Shown: piece by piece, positions 46,245-57,716 of the stretch
Layout of the letters: the number at the start of each line of letters is the position of its first letter
How positions within the stretch are numbered: position 1 is the first letter of the stretch
NCBI GenBank assembly: GCA_020543525.1
Contig: JAHYIO010000005.1
Coordinates: forward strand, 992,001-1,056,000
Length of the DNA: 64,000 nt
Source of the DNA: Coriolopsis trogii
Taxonomy: Eukaryota; Basidiomycota; Agaricomycetes; Polyporales; Polyporaceae
Direction: 5' to 3'
The notes under the pieces: model-generated
Seen by the model: only the letters and a program-made list of their open reading frames with translations
Databases searched by the model: none
Told to the model about the DNA's origin: nothing
Position numbers and translations under genes: made by a program

Positions 46245-47611
46245 TTGAGATCTGTAAACGAGTGAATGCTATGAATCATGCATACCTCGGAAAGAGTCCT
46301 TTGAACACTCTGAAGCGTCCGGAGGCGAGGGAATGAAGTATGACTTAAAAACCTTAGAGGCACTGGGGGCATTTCGCGTTCAGAGCAGAGCTGAGACATC
46401 AGTACTTGAGTGGCGACAGAACAAAAGACTCACGTTGGCATATTCGACCTTCGGTAGAGCACGATAGTAGTGGCAGAGAGTGCACGGGGTCAAGATATCC
46501 AAGAGATATCGGCCAGAGAGCCATGAGTGTACCGCGAATCGAAGTATTTATACCACGACGCCCTCAGAGCACAGGTTTGACAGCTGACAATAGCTAACGC
46601 AGCGCACCACCCGAATGTGACTGGGATGCTGCGAGGATGAGAGGACTGACCTGGAAGGGCAGGAGCTTGAGTGCTGGTTGCATGGGCGCTTGCTGCCACA
46701 ATAGATAGATTCGACGGATCGACAGATTCGAACAGATTCGACACGCGGCCTTCCGACAAGAAGAACAGCTAGCCGGTTGGTCTTGCAAATTCACGCAGCC
46801 CGCAAACAACAAGTAGTTGGGTTGATAAGGAGGCTCTTGAGACTCCGCATCACTAGGTTGGAGACAGGCCAAGAGTGGACAACAATGTTGACGAGCCTAG
46901 CTACCGTGTTTGCGTGCAACTCGTCGTCATACCTACAGATTGACAATTAGTAGACGAGACAAGAGGATGGTGAGCTACTTGCCTGCATCGCGAAGAGCGA
47001 TGCGACCGCGTCGTCGACGTGTAACTCTGTCGTATTCAGCTGTCATGGATGAGTCTAGTGAGTAGGCACCCCTAGACGATCCTGTTCAGCTGTCAAGTAG
47101 ATATTCCTACCCAGAAAGAGTAGGAGAATGTAAGAGACGAGTAGATATGTACTCATGCGACAGGCAGTCAAGGATATCGATGTACTTTTACAATCGATTT
47201 GCAGCTCGCGGACTCGCCGTGCACGTTAGGTGGTAAATGCCCGCCATTTCAGAAGTATAGGGCTTGGAAGCTTGAGTACATGAGTAGCTATCAGATGCGG
47301 TAGAATGGCTCTGTCAGACAGTGGCGTAGAGAGGTGAGGAAGTGGCCACGTGCACCCGGCGAGGGTGTTCAGTATCGCGCTCTTCCGGGGTCCTCTCAGA
47401 TTTCCAGGCCCTCCCATTGGCTGGCGAGCTGGACGGACCCGGGACAGCGCCGCACGACCGATGCGGTCCTCCGCTTGGTGTCGAGTGATGTAAAGCGTCG
47501 AATAATGTGTGCGTCCAACTGAGCTCCAGTTGCCCATCTTCCGCTCTCCCACATCTCAGAAAACATTCGCTCTTCGACGACTCTCACGTGCGACACGAAT
47601 CCATCCTGGCA
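46245..47611. other. Intergenic region before the ZIP gene
   Basis: 1.37 kb between divergent genes. No coding frame, tRNA or repeat is supported. The 5' end of the F-box gene is unresolved and probably lies here, along with both promoters. Confidence 0.45.
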
Positions 47612-50600
47612 ATGCCCAGCCTACTCTACGCAAACTCCACTGGAGAGCCGGGGGTCATGCCCGCCGCACAAGACGACGAGTCGGAGGAAGGGATTGGGGA
47701 GCGCGTGCTCATCATGGCCGTCATCTTCGCCGTATCCCTCTTTGGTGCGTCTTTCGTATGTTTTCTCTATGAGAAGATGCCGACTATCTTCCCAGCTGTC
47801 TCTTTCCCTACAATCACCGCCACTTTCCGCTCCATACGCGTACCCAGCATCCTCTTCTTCATCGGCAAGCATTTTGGCACCGGAGTCATCCTCTCCACCG
47901 CCTTCGCACATCTGCTGCAAGACGCGTTCAAAGCCCTCCTGAAACCCATCGTCAACGAACGATGGCCAGTAGGCGAATGGGCCGGGATGATTGTGTGAGT
48001 CCTAGATCCTTCCTAGTCGTTCCTATATGCTCTACACAAGACCCCCACGCAACTCTGGCCTAAGTCCCTCTTCACAAATGAGGGATCGGGGACGGGTGTG
48101 CTGCCCACATAACAGTTTCGAGGCACTGCACGCGTCATACCCCTTCCCAGCCCCCTTCGCGCCGCCGTATGATTGTGCCAGTGGTGGGGAGAGGGTCCTT
48201 GATAGTGGCCGGCCCGCTGAAACTCCATGCAATGCTTGTTGCTTCATTCGTCTCATGTACGGAACGCATGGATCCGCTCTTGAGATTAATTGTGGTTATA
48301 TGCGTTGTTTTGCGTTGGATACATCTTGGACAACGCAGTGCGTGGGCTTGGATTTGTATCCGCTGCATCACGCCCACGCCCCGCGATGTTTGGTATCATG
48401 GAGGATCCATCTCCCCGACCTTATGAACCAGCTTCATGGGGTACCGCTTCCTGTATCCATAGTCTGCGTCGCGTATAGCCCCGTTCTATCGTGTATGGAC
48501 TAATTATACGCAAGTTGCTGACTTACCTTCCTATAGGCTTGCATCCTTACTGTGCATTTTCCTTGTCGAATGTGAGTAAATTTACGCTATATGCTGGACG
48601 ACAGGCCTTTGATCGCCACGACATCAGACATCTCGACTGCCTACGTCGATCGCCTACAATCCTACGACTCGGCGCCATCTACGCCAACAGCTTCTCACGT
48701 GTCTTCCTCCGCCTCCTCCGTTCAGATGGAGTACGACGCGACCACCGAAAGCCACCCTTCCATACTTGTGCAAAGTCCGAACGGCACGAACCACTGGGTA
48801 GAGCGCGAGCCCCTGGTGCCGCCTCCAGTCCAAACGACGGATCCCAGCGACTGCGTCGACATCCTCGAGCAGCTTCCTGTCGTCTCAAGAGGTCCCCTCC
48901 CACCCCCGCTCGTATCTCCTGGCTCGTCCACGAACGACGTCTTCCAAACACCGACATCGCGCTCAAGCAAATCCTCATCCTCGTCCTCGTCCTCATCCTC
49001 TTCGTCCTCCTCGTCCTCTTCATCTTCGTCCGAGACCACCCCGCTCAACGTGACGCCCAAACCGTCGCACAGCGCCATCCGCCCCTCCGCTTCGGTGACA
49101 CACTATGGCGCAGTGTCCGAACGGCCGCGCAGCGGCGAACGGCCCTCGACGCGTCCGAGCACGCGCCCAGTGATGGCGAAGACCGCGAGCGCGCCGTGCG
49201 GAGATGCGTTCTTCTCGGGGGGCCATCATAGACACGAGCCGAGGGACGCGCACGGGAGCCACCATGCGCGCGTCTCGCGCTGGCGGTGGCTCAACTTTCT
49301 GTGGAGCGGGCCGGAGGGCGAGGGAGAGAGTGCGGTCGAGGGGAGCGGGAGCGGGACTCATGCACATTCCCATTCGCACTCGCATGGCCAGGTTCAGCGC
49401 GGTGGGAGTCGTGTGGACAGGCTGCCGGTAGGGAGCAGTGCGGATCCGTTCGAGTTGCCGGCTCCCAAGCTAGGTGCGGGTGGGAGCAGCTTGAACAAAT
49501 CGAGGGCGGTGAAGGGGGTCGAGGACGGCAAACGGGGCGGTCATCACGGGCACGGGCATGGGCATGGGCACAGCGGTGGTAGTGGGCACCACGGGCATGC
49601 GCATCTGGACATGGAGAGATGGATGCATGGTATTGATGGAGAGGCGCACGCTCATCGACATGTACGTGAGCATGTGCATGACGAGGATGCGGACGTAGAC
49701 GCGGACGCAGACGGCGAGATCGCGACCGAGGGCGGAGAGGTGACGACCAAGGTCGGGCGGCGGAGGCAGGTGATTGGAATACTGGTATGTGAATCCATCC
49801 ATCCAGGCAAGACGTTGTCTCGTTTTTGCAAGACTGAACGTTCCCGGCTTGTGTGTAGGTGCTGCAACTGGGGATCATGATCCACTCGCTCGTGATCGGG
49901 CTCACGCTCTCGATCACGTCCGGGTCCGAATTCAGTACGTCTAGCACGCCGCTTTACCGTTGACTGGATACGCTGACCGCTCGCCTCCTCACCACACACC
50001 TCTTCTTCTTTGTCAGCTTCTCTCGTGATCGCGATTGTGTTCCACCAGCTGTTCGAGGGCCTCTCGCTCGGGATCCGGATAGCAGGCCTGCCCTCCTCAC
50101 ATGCCGAGCGTACGTCCCTGGAATGATGTTAAATATTGCGAAGACGCGAGGCTGACCAACGGTGAATTAATCCACGCTACCAGATGGCTTCCGACACTTC
50201 CCGGGACGCACGCTGAAGCCTATGCTCGCGATCACGTTCGCGACGACGACGCCGCTCGGGATCGGGATCGGCCTCCTCACGCTCGGGGGTGCAGAACACT
50301 CCAGAGGCCGTACGTCCCTTCTCTCGCTCTCTCGCTCGTAGCGACGACTCGGATATCGACACTGACTGTCGGCCTCGGAACCAGCGCGCCTGATACTGGT
50401 GCAGGGCGTGATGTCCGCGATCTCGGCGGGGATGCTGATCTACGCGGCGTGCGTGGAGATGCTCGCTGGCGACTTTGTGATGGACGCGCATCTGTGGAGG
50501 AGCAGCGTGTGGCGGCAGGCGCTCGCCTTGGGCAGCTTGTTCTTGGGCGTGGTGGCGATGGCGGCTATTGGGTGCGTCCGGTTTCGTTCGTGTGTTGGAA

Positions 50601-50727
50601 TGTCCGAGACGCGGTACTGATCGTGTGTGTTCGCCTCGGGGATGTTGTTGGGTACAGGATGTGAGTGATGCATTGCGCACGCTCGGGCCGATGATGCTGA
50701 TCCGCTTTCTTGTGCAGACTCGACTAG
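47612..50727 (+). CDS. ZIP-family zinc transporter
   Basis: Eight exons (47612-47994, 48537-48571, 48628-49784, 49859-49934, 50017-50109, 50184-50309, 50385-50571, 50718-50727) sum to 2067 nt, or 688 residues. TM1-TM3 are in exon 1 (VLIMAVIFAVSLFGASFVCF, KHFGTGVILSTAFAHLLQDA). A very long cytosolic loop of about 390 residues holds a poly-Ser run of about 20 and His-rich metal-binding clusters (THAHSHSHSHG, HHGHGHGHGHSGGSGHHGHA). The signature helix IHSLVIGLTLSIT and the paired FHQLFEGLSLG carry the conserved His and Gly/Glu residues of the transport site. The family imports Zn2+ into the cytosol from outside or from the vacuole. Intron 1 is 542 bp; the last exon encodes only LD plus the stop. 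Confidence 0.9.
48962..49033. repeat. Imperfect TCC/TCG microsatellite coding poly-serine
   Basis: A run of TCN serine codons (TCATCC, TCGTCC, TCTTCG variants) encodes about 20 consecutive serines in the ZIP loop. Codon mixing shows that it is partly stabilised against slippage. Confidence 0.85.
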
Positions 50728-50765
50728 CGCTTAGATGTTGGAAACCTCTCTCTTGGATCAGTATG

Positions 50766-51265
50766 GATATTGTACCACTGTGTAATTTAGTGTATATCTC
50801 TCTCGCTCTGCTGACGACGCACAAGAACTGCTTTTAGACTTGACTTGCAAAGTGAATACATCAAGCGCAGATCCAGTAAGGCCAAAATACCGATATACTA
50901 CAGTACGGCAGAGGGCGAAGTTGCGGATGCCGCACCCTTTCTCCACCGGCTCACCATCACTGGACAACAGGGACCTGGCTCCCGTCTCGTTACTCACTCC
51001 TCTCCTCCGCCTTTCGATATTGTACCACTGTGTAATTTAGTGTATATCTCTCTCGCTCTGCTGACGACGCACAAGAACTGCTTTTAGACTTGACTTGCAA
51101 AGTGAATACATCAAGCGCAGATCCAGTAAGGCCAAAATACCGATATACTACAGTACGGCAGAGGGCGAAGTTGCGGATGCCGCACCCTTTCTCCACCGGC
51201 TCACCATCACTGGACAACAGGGACCTGGCTCCCGTCTCGTTACTCACTCCTCTCCTCCGCCTTTC
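50766..51265. repeat. Perfect 250-bp tandem duplication
   Basis: 50766-51015 is repeated at 51016-51265 with no difference that I can see. The unit runs from GATATTGTACCACTGTG to CCTCCGCCTTTC. The junction joins CGCCTTTC directly to GATATTGTACC. Its second half carries decayed LRR-protein sequence, so the duplication postdates the decay or arose with it. The absence of differences marks it as very recent, or as an assembly artefact. Confidence 0.92.
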
Positions 51266-52053
51266 GCACCTTCGCGCACTGTACCTGTACAACGAGTCTT
51301 GCGTGCTGGAAGAGACACACTCACGGTCCATCCTCGATAATTTGCAATTGACCGAGCTGCATGTCCTCTTTGCACGTGTCACGGCGATCTACGCGCCTTC
51401 ACTGCTAGAGCTAAGCCTCAGGAGATGGTCAGGAACCTTCCGAGGATGATCTCAGCCCATCTCTTTAACGCCCTACGCCTACGAGACCTTCCCCTTGAAG
51501 CAGCCGACACCTTCCCAACCCTACTTCCCACGATCGTATGCGCCAGCTTCGCGCTCAGCCTCCGCAGCCTCAAAGTCCAAGGCGGCAGCGGACCTCAGAA
51601 GAGGCAAACGCCAGACGGCTTTGCTATGGGCCTCGCCCCGCTCTTCGAACTGAGCGCGCTTGAGGACGTCACCATCTCCTTCACGAGCATGCTCAACATC
51701 GCGCGTGCGTGGAAGCATTTCCGCAAGCTCATGCTGCCCTAGTACCCGACGTACTATCGGTGGTCAGATACCCCGCTGGAGTCGTGGAGTGGTTCAGACA
51801 CTTTGTGGACCATTGTCCGCGCTTGGAGTCGCTCGCGTACCGTCAGGCGAACCATCCTCTTCAGATGCTCAACCTGTGTGACACGTTCAAGGGGAGGCGC
51901 GGCGTCGGCGGGCCACTGGGGACACCCGAGAGCGCCGCGGACTGGCAGTACGTCGACTGTCTCTTCCCGAATCCCGTTGTTGGCGGACCGACCACGTTGT
52001 CGGGGATGGCGTTTAGGTCTGGTGACATGCCCGGATTGAATCTGTTTGCATGA
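51170..52053 (+). pseudogene. LRR-type protein relic, relative of the gene at the right edge
   Basis: The plus-strand pieces read like the minus-strand gene at 62995-64000. LRALYLYNESCVLEETHSRS corresponds to LRALYLYNQSCVLEETHVRS, then KVQGGSGPQKR to SIQGGSDPHAA, LFELSALEDVTISF to LFKLSALEDVVVSL, and DHCPRLESL and CLFPN...PTLSGMA near the end. They lie in at least three frames with internal deletions, including about 40 residues before DHCPRLESL, and a stop follows FRKLMLP. It is a dead copy. Confidence 0.88.
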
Positions 52054-52330
52054 GAGTTGATCGATCATGAGATGCGTCACGCAAGCGACGAATACACAAG
52101 GTAGGTGAGGACTCGGAAGGTCGAGTTGAAGGTCGGAGTTGCTTGTAACTGTATTGGTATTAGGCGCACTATGGGAGCATATTGATACAAAGTGAATCGG
52201 ACACACACAATATCTAACGTGGCACACTTGTTCCGCGACCATGGCCTTTCTATGACTGATTCACCACAAATCGGACGGTAGACCATAAACATGTGAATGC
52301 GTAGTTTACTCAGAACTGAGTGGTAATGCT

Positions 52331-55300
52331 TCAGAGGAAACCAGCCTTCTTCCAGGCATCTACCCAGCGCATCGCCCGCTCAGCGTCGAGCTGCGGCATC
52401 CGTGCCAACGACTCGGACACCCTCGTTGCCTTCTCCGTCGACAACAAGACGAGGCCCATCGCCTCCCTGTCCGTGGACGTGCCGCTCTCCGGAGCCTGCC
52501 GCATCGCCCCCTTGAAGAACGACAGGAGGTGGAGCGCCGGATTGGCTTTCATCTTCTCCACCTCGTCTGCTGGGGAGCCTGACGCGCTCGTTTCCAACGC
52601 TGCAAGCCATTGCTCGGGCGGGACGAGGGCGACGTTGAGTGCGTGGGCGATGGGTGCGATCAGAGTGTGCCAGGACGTCGGGTGGGGATGGACGAGGTGG
52701 AGGAAGGGCTCGGGGGAGCGTCTCATTTCGGCAAACGCCTTTGCTGCCTCGTACGCCGGGAACCACGAGACGATCTGTGAGATGCGAGGACATCGTCAGT
52801 ATTCGCGCTCGAAGGAGTGTGCGTCACCCGTGGCGAGGGGAGGACAGACGGAAAGAACACCGGCCACTCACGTTGTCGACGTCGGGCAAGCACTTGAGTG
52901 TCAGCGCGGACTTCACGAGCGACGGGAACCACTCGCGCTCGTTCCAGTAACCGAGCCGGTCCCCTCCGACCTGACCGAGACGCATGACGACCGTATGCAC
53001 GTCTGTGCGTTCCCTCACGTTCTGAAGGACATGCTCCGTGACCCACTTTGACTCTGAGTATCCAGAACCGAACGGAATCTCGGGGTCGTCTAAAGGAGCC
53101 TCCGGCACGGGGGTGATACCCTTGTAGTCTATGCGCGCGACGCGGCGCGGACAGTCAGCATGAGAAGCGGTGTCAATAGCATGCCTGGAGAGTGCGTACT
53201 CTGGAAGACGCCGATGGAGCTGACGAACACGATCGTAGGTGGCTTCGTATATGGCGAACTCAACGCGAGATCCACCAAATTCCGGGCGCTCTGCATGTCA
53301 TCTTGGAACGACACGATCGACAAGTTGAAGTTCACTTTCCACGCTACAGATGAAAAGGCGTCAGCACAGCGGAAGATGCCGATGGACACCCGAGCTGCAG
53401 ACTCACCGTTATGCATGATATGGGTGACTGAGTTGCGGATCTGAACGTGCCCAGATCATCGCCGTCAATGCAGGTTATTCGGACAGCGGAAAACACAGTG
53501 CGCACCTCGTCTAAAAGAGCGTCATCGACACCAAAGCCGGGCTCGTGCAAATCCGCCTCCACCATCACGAACTTCGAAGAGTCTAGGAGGGTCTCGTCCA
53601 AGCCCCTCGCACGGAATTGCGCGCGTTGCCGTTCCATCGCCCGCGAAGCCTTGCGGTTGAACGCATAGACCCTCCCCACAGCCTCGTCCTTCAACAGGTG
53701 CTCGAGCGTGTCGCACCCGAAGCCGCCCGTCGTGCCCGTGATCACAACAACGTCCTTGGCACCTGGTGTGCGCTCGACGAGATTGCCCGGGCGCGCGGGG
53801 AGGTTCGCAGAGTACCTCTCGACGTACTTCCACAGGTCCTCGGGTGTGTGCGCCACGGACGCACCATAATTGTTAACCGCGCCGTGCACGATCCGGGCGA
53901 GTGAGGCGATTGTAGGTGCGGCAAAGACGAGGTTCATCGGAAGATGCTTGACCGCGTCCTTGTCGCCAGCCTCGCGGATCGCGTGGATGATCGTGTTGCG
54001 GATCCATGTGGCCTGCAAACTGGGGCGAGTAGCATGAGCTCGTGCGCTTCTTCACTGTCTACGTGTAGGCGAGGAGGCGTACCTGTCTCCGCCACACCTG
54101 AAGATGTCAGCATCGTCTGGGATGGACTGGCGCAGCGTGCTCTCAACCACAGCGCGCACGAAGGATCGAGTTCCTTCTTCGTCCCACTCAGCTGGAGGTG
54201 TGACATCGCTTGCAGCGCTCTCCTCGACGGCTTGGTAGAGCGCCTCGATCTCGGTTTCGTATGCTTTGACGATGTTGTTCCGTCTTGGTTGTCCCTTGGC
54301 GGTGTACTCGAACGGTTTGGTCGGCGAGGTCACTAGGATCATCTACATATGCATCATACATGAATACGTCAAATCGCGCTGGGGAGATCGCTGCAGTAAG
54401 ATACACACCTCCTTGAAGATACGCGAGTGCTGAGGGGCGAACTCGTTAACGCGTTCAATAGTAGGCCTGTGTCAAAGATCAGCCATGGTTATGCTACTTG
54501 AGAATAATCACATACCATATGCGATTCCTGTAGTTTGCCAACTTGTCCAAGTCTGAGGGATCAAAAGCGTAGTCCTCTACGGGCTCTATAAGCACGCCGT
54601 TCTGAAGCTTGCCGCGGCCAAACATGACCGACGACTTCACGTGTGGGTCCTCGTTGATCATTTTCTCTGTGAGATGTTGATTCAAACAATTCAGCACATC
54701 TCCCCAGTGTGCTTAGGCCCATGTCAACGCACCAAGAGGTAGAGGGTTTGTCTTAAGAACAGCCGTCAGTCGTCGTCGATACCGTCGTCTGCATGATGCA
54801 AACGTACCTTCTCTCCGTTGGAGAGCATGATCTGCTCGTCAGCCCTGCCAATGATCTTCCACCACCCCTTCTTCGTCGGGTGGGGCACCACAAGGTCGTT
54901 CGTTGCATATGCTTCCCGACCATCTATGATCGTGTTCGTCTTTCCAAGGGGGAATTCCGGGCGAGACTTGCAGGTGAAGGAAACACGTAAGCCATGGTTT
55001 ACAAACACGAGTTCGGTCGTTCACTCACAATGAAAACGGGCTCGTACGTCCCGTCTCCAACGGGACGGTGAACGCATTCGACTCCTGGCGCCACCACATA
55101 GTATGCCCAATCCATGCCCGGATTCGTAGCTGGGAATATCGTTATGAGTCACACTCCTGTAGTCATGCCGTTTAGCCTGTGCTTACGATGGATGATGACA
55201 TTATGGATTCCGGTCTCGGTGCTGAAGAAGGGGTGGGGTTTGAGTCAACCGCGCGATGTATATCATTTTGGCTAGATGCACTCACCAACCATACCCGTTA

Positions 55301-56711
55301 CAGAGACACACACCCGCACTGGCCAGAGAGTCCCCCACCTTCTCATTCAAGGCTGCGCCGCCAAATACCTGGACGCGACAGTCGGTCAGTTGTCGACCTC
55401 AATTTCGATGTGTTTTGATCTCATACCAGTCCCCCCATCCTCGCCATGTGCGCGACCTTCTCTGGGTCTCGGGCCCATTCCTGGAATATCACGTCAGTCA
55501 AAGATGAAGGTCAGCATTGCAAGAGCATCGATACAAGACACACCTCGATGAACGAAGGGACACCCCAAAAGTAGTCAGTATGAGTGGCAACAAGACCTTG
55601 CCAGACGGCATCAGGGGTCGCAATCGGAGGTTGCGAAGTGGGCTTGAACACAGCTAACACCCAACCGAGAAGAGGCTGTTTCCGGCACCGGATTGAGCAA
55701 AGCCTGCAAGGAGTTCCGCGCAACGAGACACTTACAGCTGCCGAAGAATGACCCATGCCAAAGGCATGGAACATCGGCGTGCCGTGACAACCGATGATAA
55801 GTCCCGCGTAGTTCACGCCTTCAACTTGAGCTGTGGCACAAGGAAGACGTTAAACGAAGGTCATTGGAGCACAGAGGGGGGGGGACTCACAGAGGCCCAA
55901 AGCCCAGTAAGCCATGGCCTGGCCCTCCCAAGCAATGGGCTTTGGGTGTCCCGTCGAGCCTTGCGCGGAGGTCATCGTAAGTACGCCTATAGCACGGTAT
56001 ACATCGAACATCACCCGACAAGACTCACCAGACGAATGCATGATTACAGAGCGCGCATGCGGGTTGATCGTCTCCGGCAGTTCGACCTCGGCTTCGAACG
56101 GGCTCTGCGGGCCAAGGGACTCCGCAAAAAGGTCCTCAAACGTCGGCATGCCGAGCTGGTTCACTGTATGTCCAGTGTTGGCCGTGGTCAATAGCGCCTC
56201 CTTGGCTACCTCGCTCATATGTGCATCCGATGAGACCATGATATGCCTAGTATTCGTCCGCTGCATCATGTCAGCAACAGCCGCAGGTCCATTGCGAGTG
56301 GACACCAGAAAGACCGCGCATCCCGCCCTCAGTATGCCGATGATGGTGCAGAAGTATGTGATGGTGTCTGTCATATCTGATGAGTATATACTTTATCTGA
56401 TGTGTGGAAGCTTAGTACGCACCGCTGTTCGCCATAAGAGCCACGACGGGTGGATCGGCTGAGGCACGGGCGCCCTGGACGTTCGAGGCAACATAGCGGG
56501 CAACTCGCTCGATAGCGCGATAAGCAGACGAGTACGTGATGTACTGTAGACTGTGTCCGTCGTGGTAGAGGAATAAGGGGTAGTTCGCGTTGTTTGCAGC
56601 GTGCCAGGCATAGAGCAGGGGAAGTGTGACGTCTGCACGCTTCAACAATTCTTTGGGCGGGAGGAACGTTGTACTGATACTAGAAGGCACGTTTAGCGAG
56701 CTGAGAGGCAT
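52331..56711 (-). CDS. Adenylate-forming reductase (NRPS-like, A-T-R)
   Basis: ATG 56711 opens an adenylation domain spread over many short exons: LRAGCAVFLVSTRNGPAAVA, the core A3 loop split by an intron (MHSSG | STGHPKPI), FHAFGMGHSSAA, NGYGTTETG, and GWWKIIGRADEQIMLSNGEK. A carrier domain follows with the phosphopantetheine site CGGDSLQA, split at 54090/54020. A reductase domain ends the protein: NADP motif VVITGTTGGFGCDTLEHLL, the YxxxK pair in GYSESKW, VVMRLGQVGGD, and the C-terminus WVDAWKKAGFL. There is no condensation domain. Enzymes of this class activate an aryl or amino acid and release it as an aldehyde or alcohol. Basidiomycetes carry many of unknown substrate, and the substrate here is unknown. 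Confidence 0.9.
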
Positions 56712-57716
56712 ATCTGTAGCGATGGGTAGGGTGTGATAGAGATGCGAGGAGGCTGAAGTTGAGGGTAAGCCGGGAGCAGGCTAGGTGTTTTATAACTGCT
56801 CTTGCAAACTATCTGTCCGGCATCCTTGCACTTCGCACGACGTCAGATTCTGCCGCACGCGAACGCAACAGGGTTTTCCCTACAAGCGGTTGGGTTCGAC
56901 CCGTCGGAGTCCGACAGAACATGTTGCCTCCGTGTTGCATGCATTCGGTAGGCGTCATCAAGAAGATTGGGTCGGATTGATCTCATGAACTGACGTCATC
57001 ATTGAAGCGTTCCCATCGACAAAGCTGCGTTTCTCTGCCCTGCACCAGCCTGGGAACACAGTAAGGGTGTGGACTCGTGAGGGGGAAACCGTCATACCTC
57101 TGCTTGCGAGTCGGACCCAACTGAATAGTACCGGCGGCAGATGGATAGAAGTCAGTGCCGGACTGAGTCAGAGGGTTCGGGCAGCCATTTGAGTTCAGAT
57201 ACAGTACTCGCCCGAGGCCAGTTCGATATTTATAGAATGTGAACTCTTCTGAGTCATCGTTTCGTAGTACGTACGACCCAGCCTACATACGCATTCGAGC
57301 GGATGCTAGAAAGCAGGTGGTTGCCTGTGGTTGCATATGGGGACCGGGGATTCGCTTTCTTCTTGGTAACCTTCGTAAACATTCCCGAGACTTTGAAGGC
57401 GAGATTGCTTGTGTGTACCAGCAAAATGCGAGTCGGTCATGGTGGTCGCGGTTCAAAACTTCACCACGCCGCACTAGGCGCCCGGAGGTGTACCGCTCCG
57501 CAGTCCTCGTAGCCCAAGCGCCCGGCGATATGAATCTGCAGTACGTTTTCGCGAAAGTCGCTCGCTACACGGCCAAACGGCGATTTGGTAGAGTTCTATC
57601 AGCCGAGGATTCCAAAATGATCTCAAAGGGATTTTAGAAGCATTTCTCTCAGGCGCCCCGGCAAACGCAGGCGCCAGCCGGCCTCGCTTGTAGTCTCGCT
57701 AATTGTCGCTTATCCC
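56712..57716. other. Intergenic region up to the hAT element
   Basis: About 1 kb. The left end should contain the reductase promoter. A plus-strand frame of 132 codons at 57239-57637 has no coding character and is not called. The target copy CTTATCCC (57709-57716) closes the stretch. Confidence 0.5.

Noticed and set aside
49286..49947. Long frames on both strands across the ZIP loop
   Set aside because: They are mirror frames of the repetitive Ser/His-coding exon, whose own frame gives the transporter.
43224..56711. A complete secondary-metabolite cluster
   Set aside because: Only the reductase and the more distant terpene synthase fit; no P450, acyltransferase, pathway regulator or efflux pump is present.
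57239..57637. 132-codon plus-strand frame
   Set aside because: No conserved block, no biased composition and no sensible start; it is likely a chance frame.
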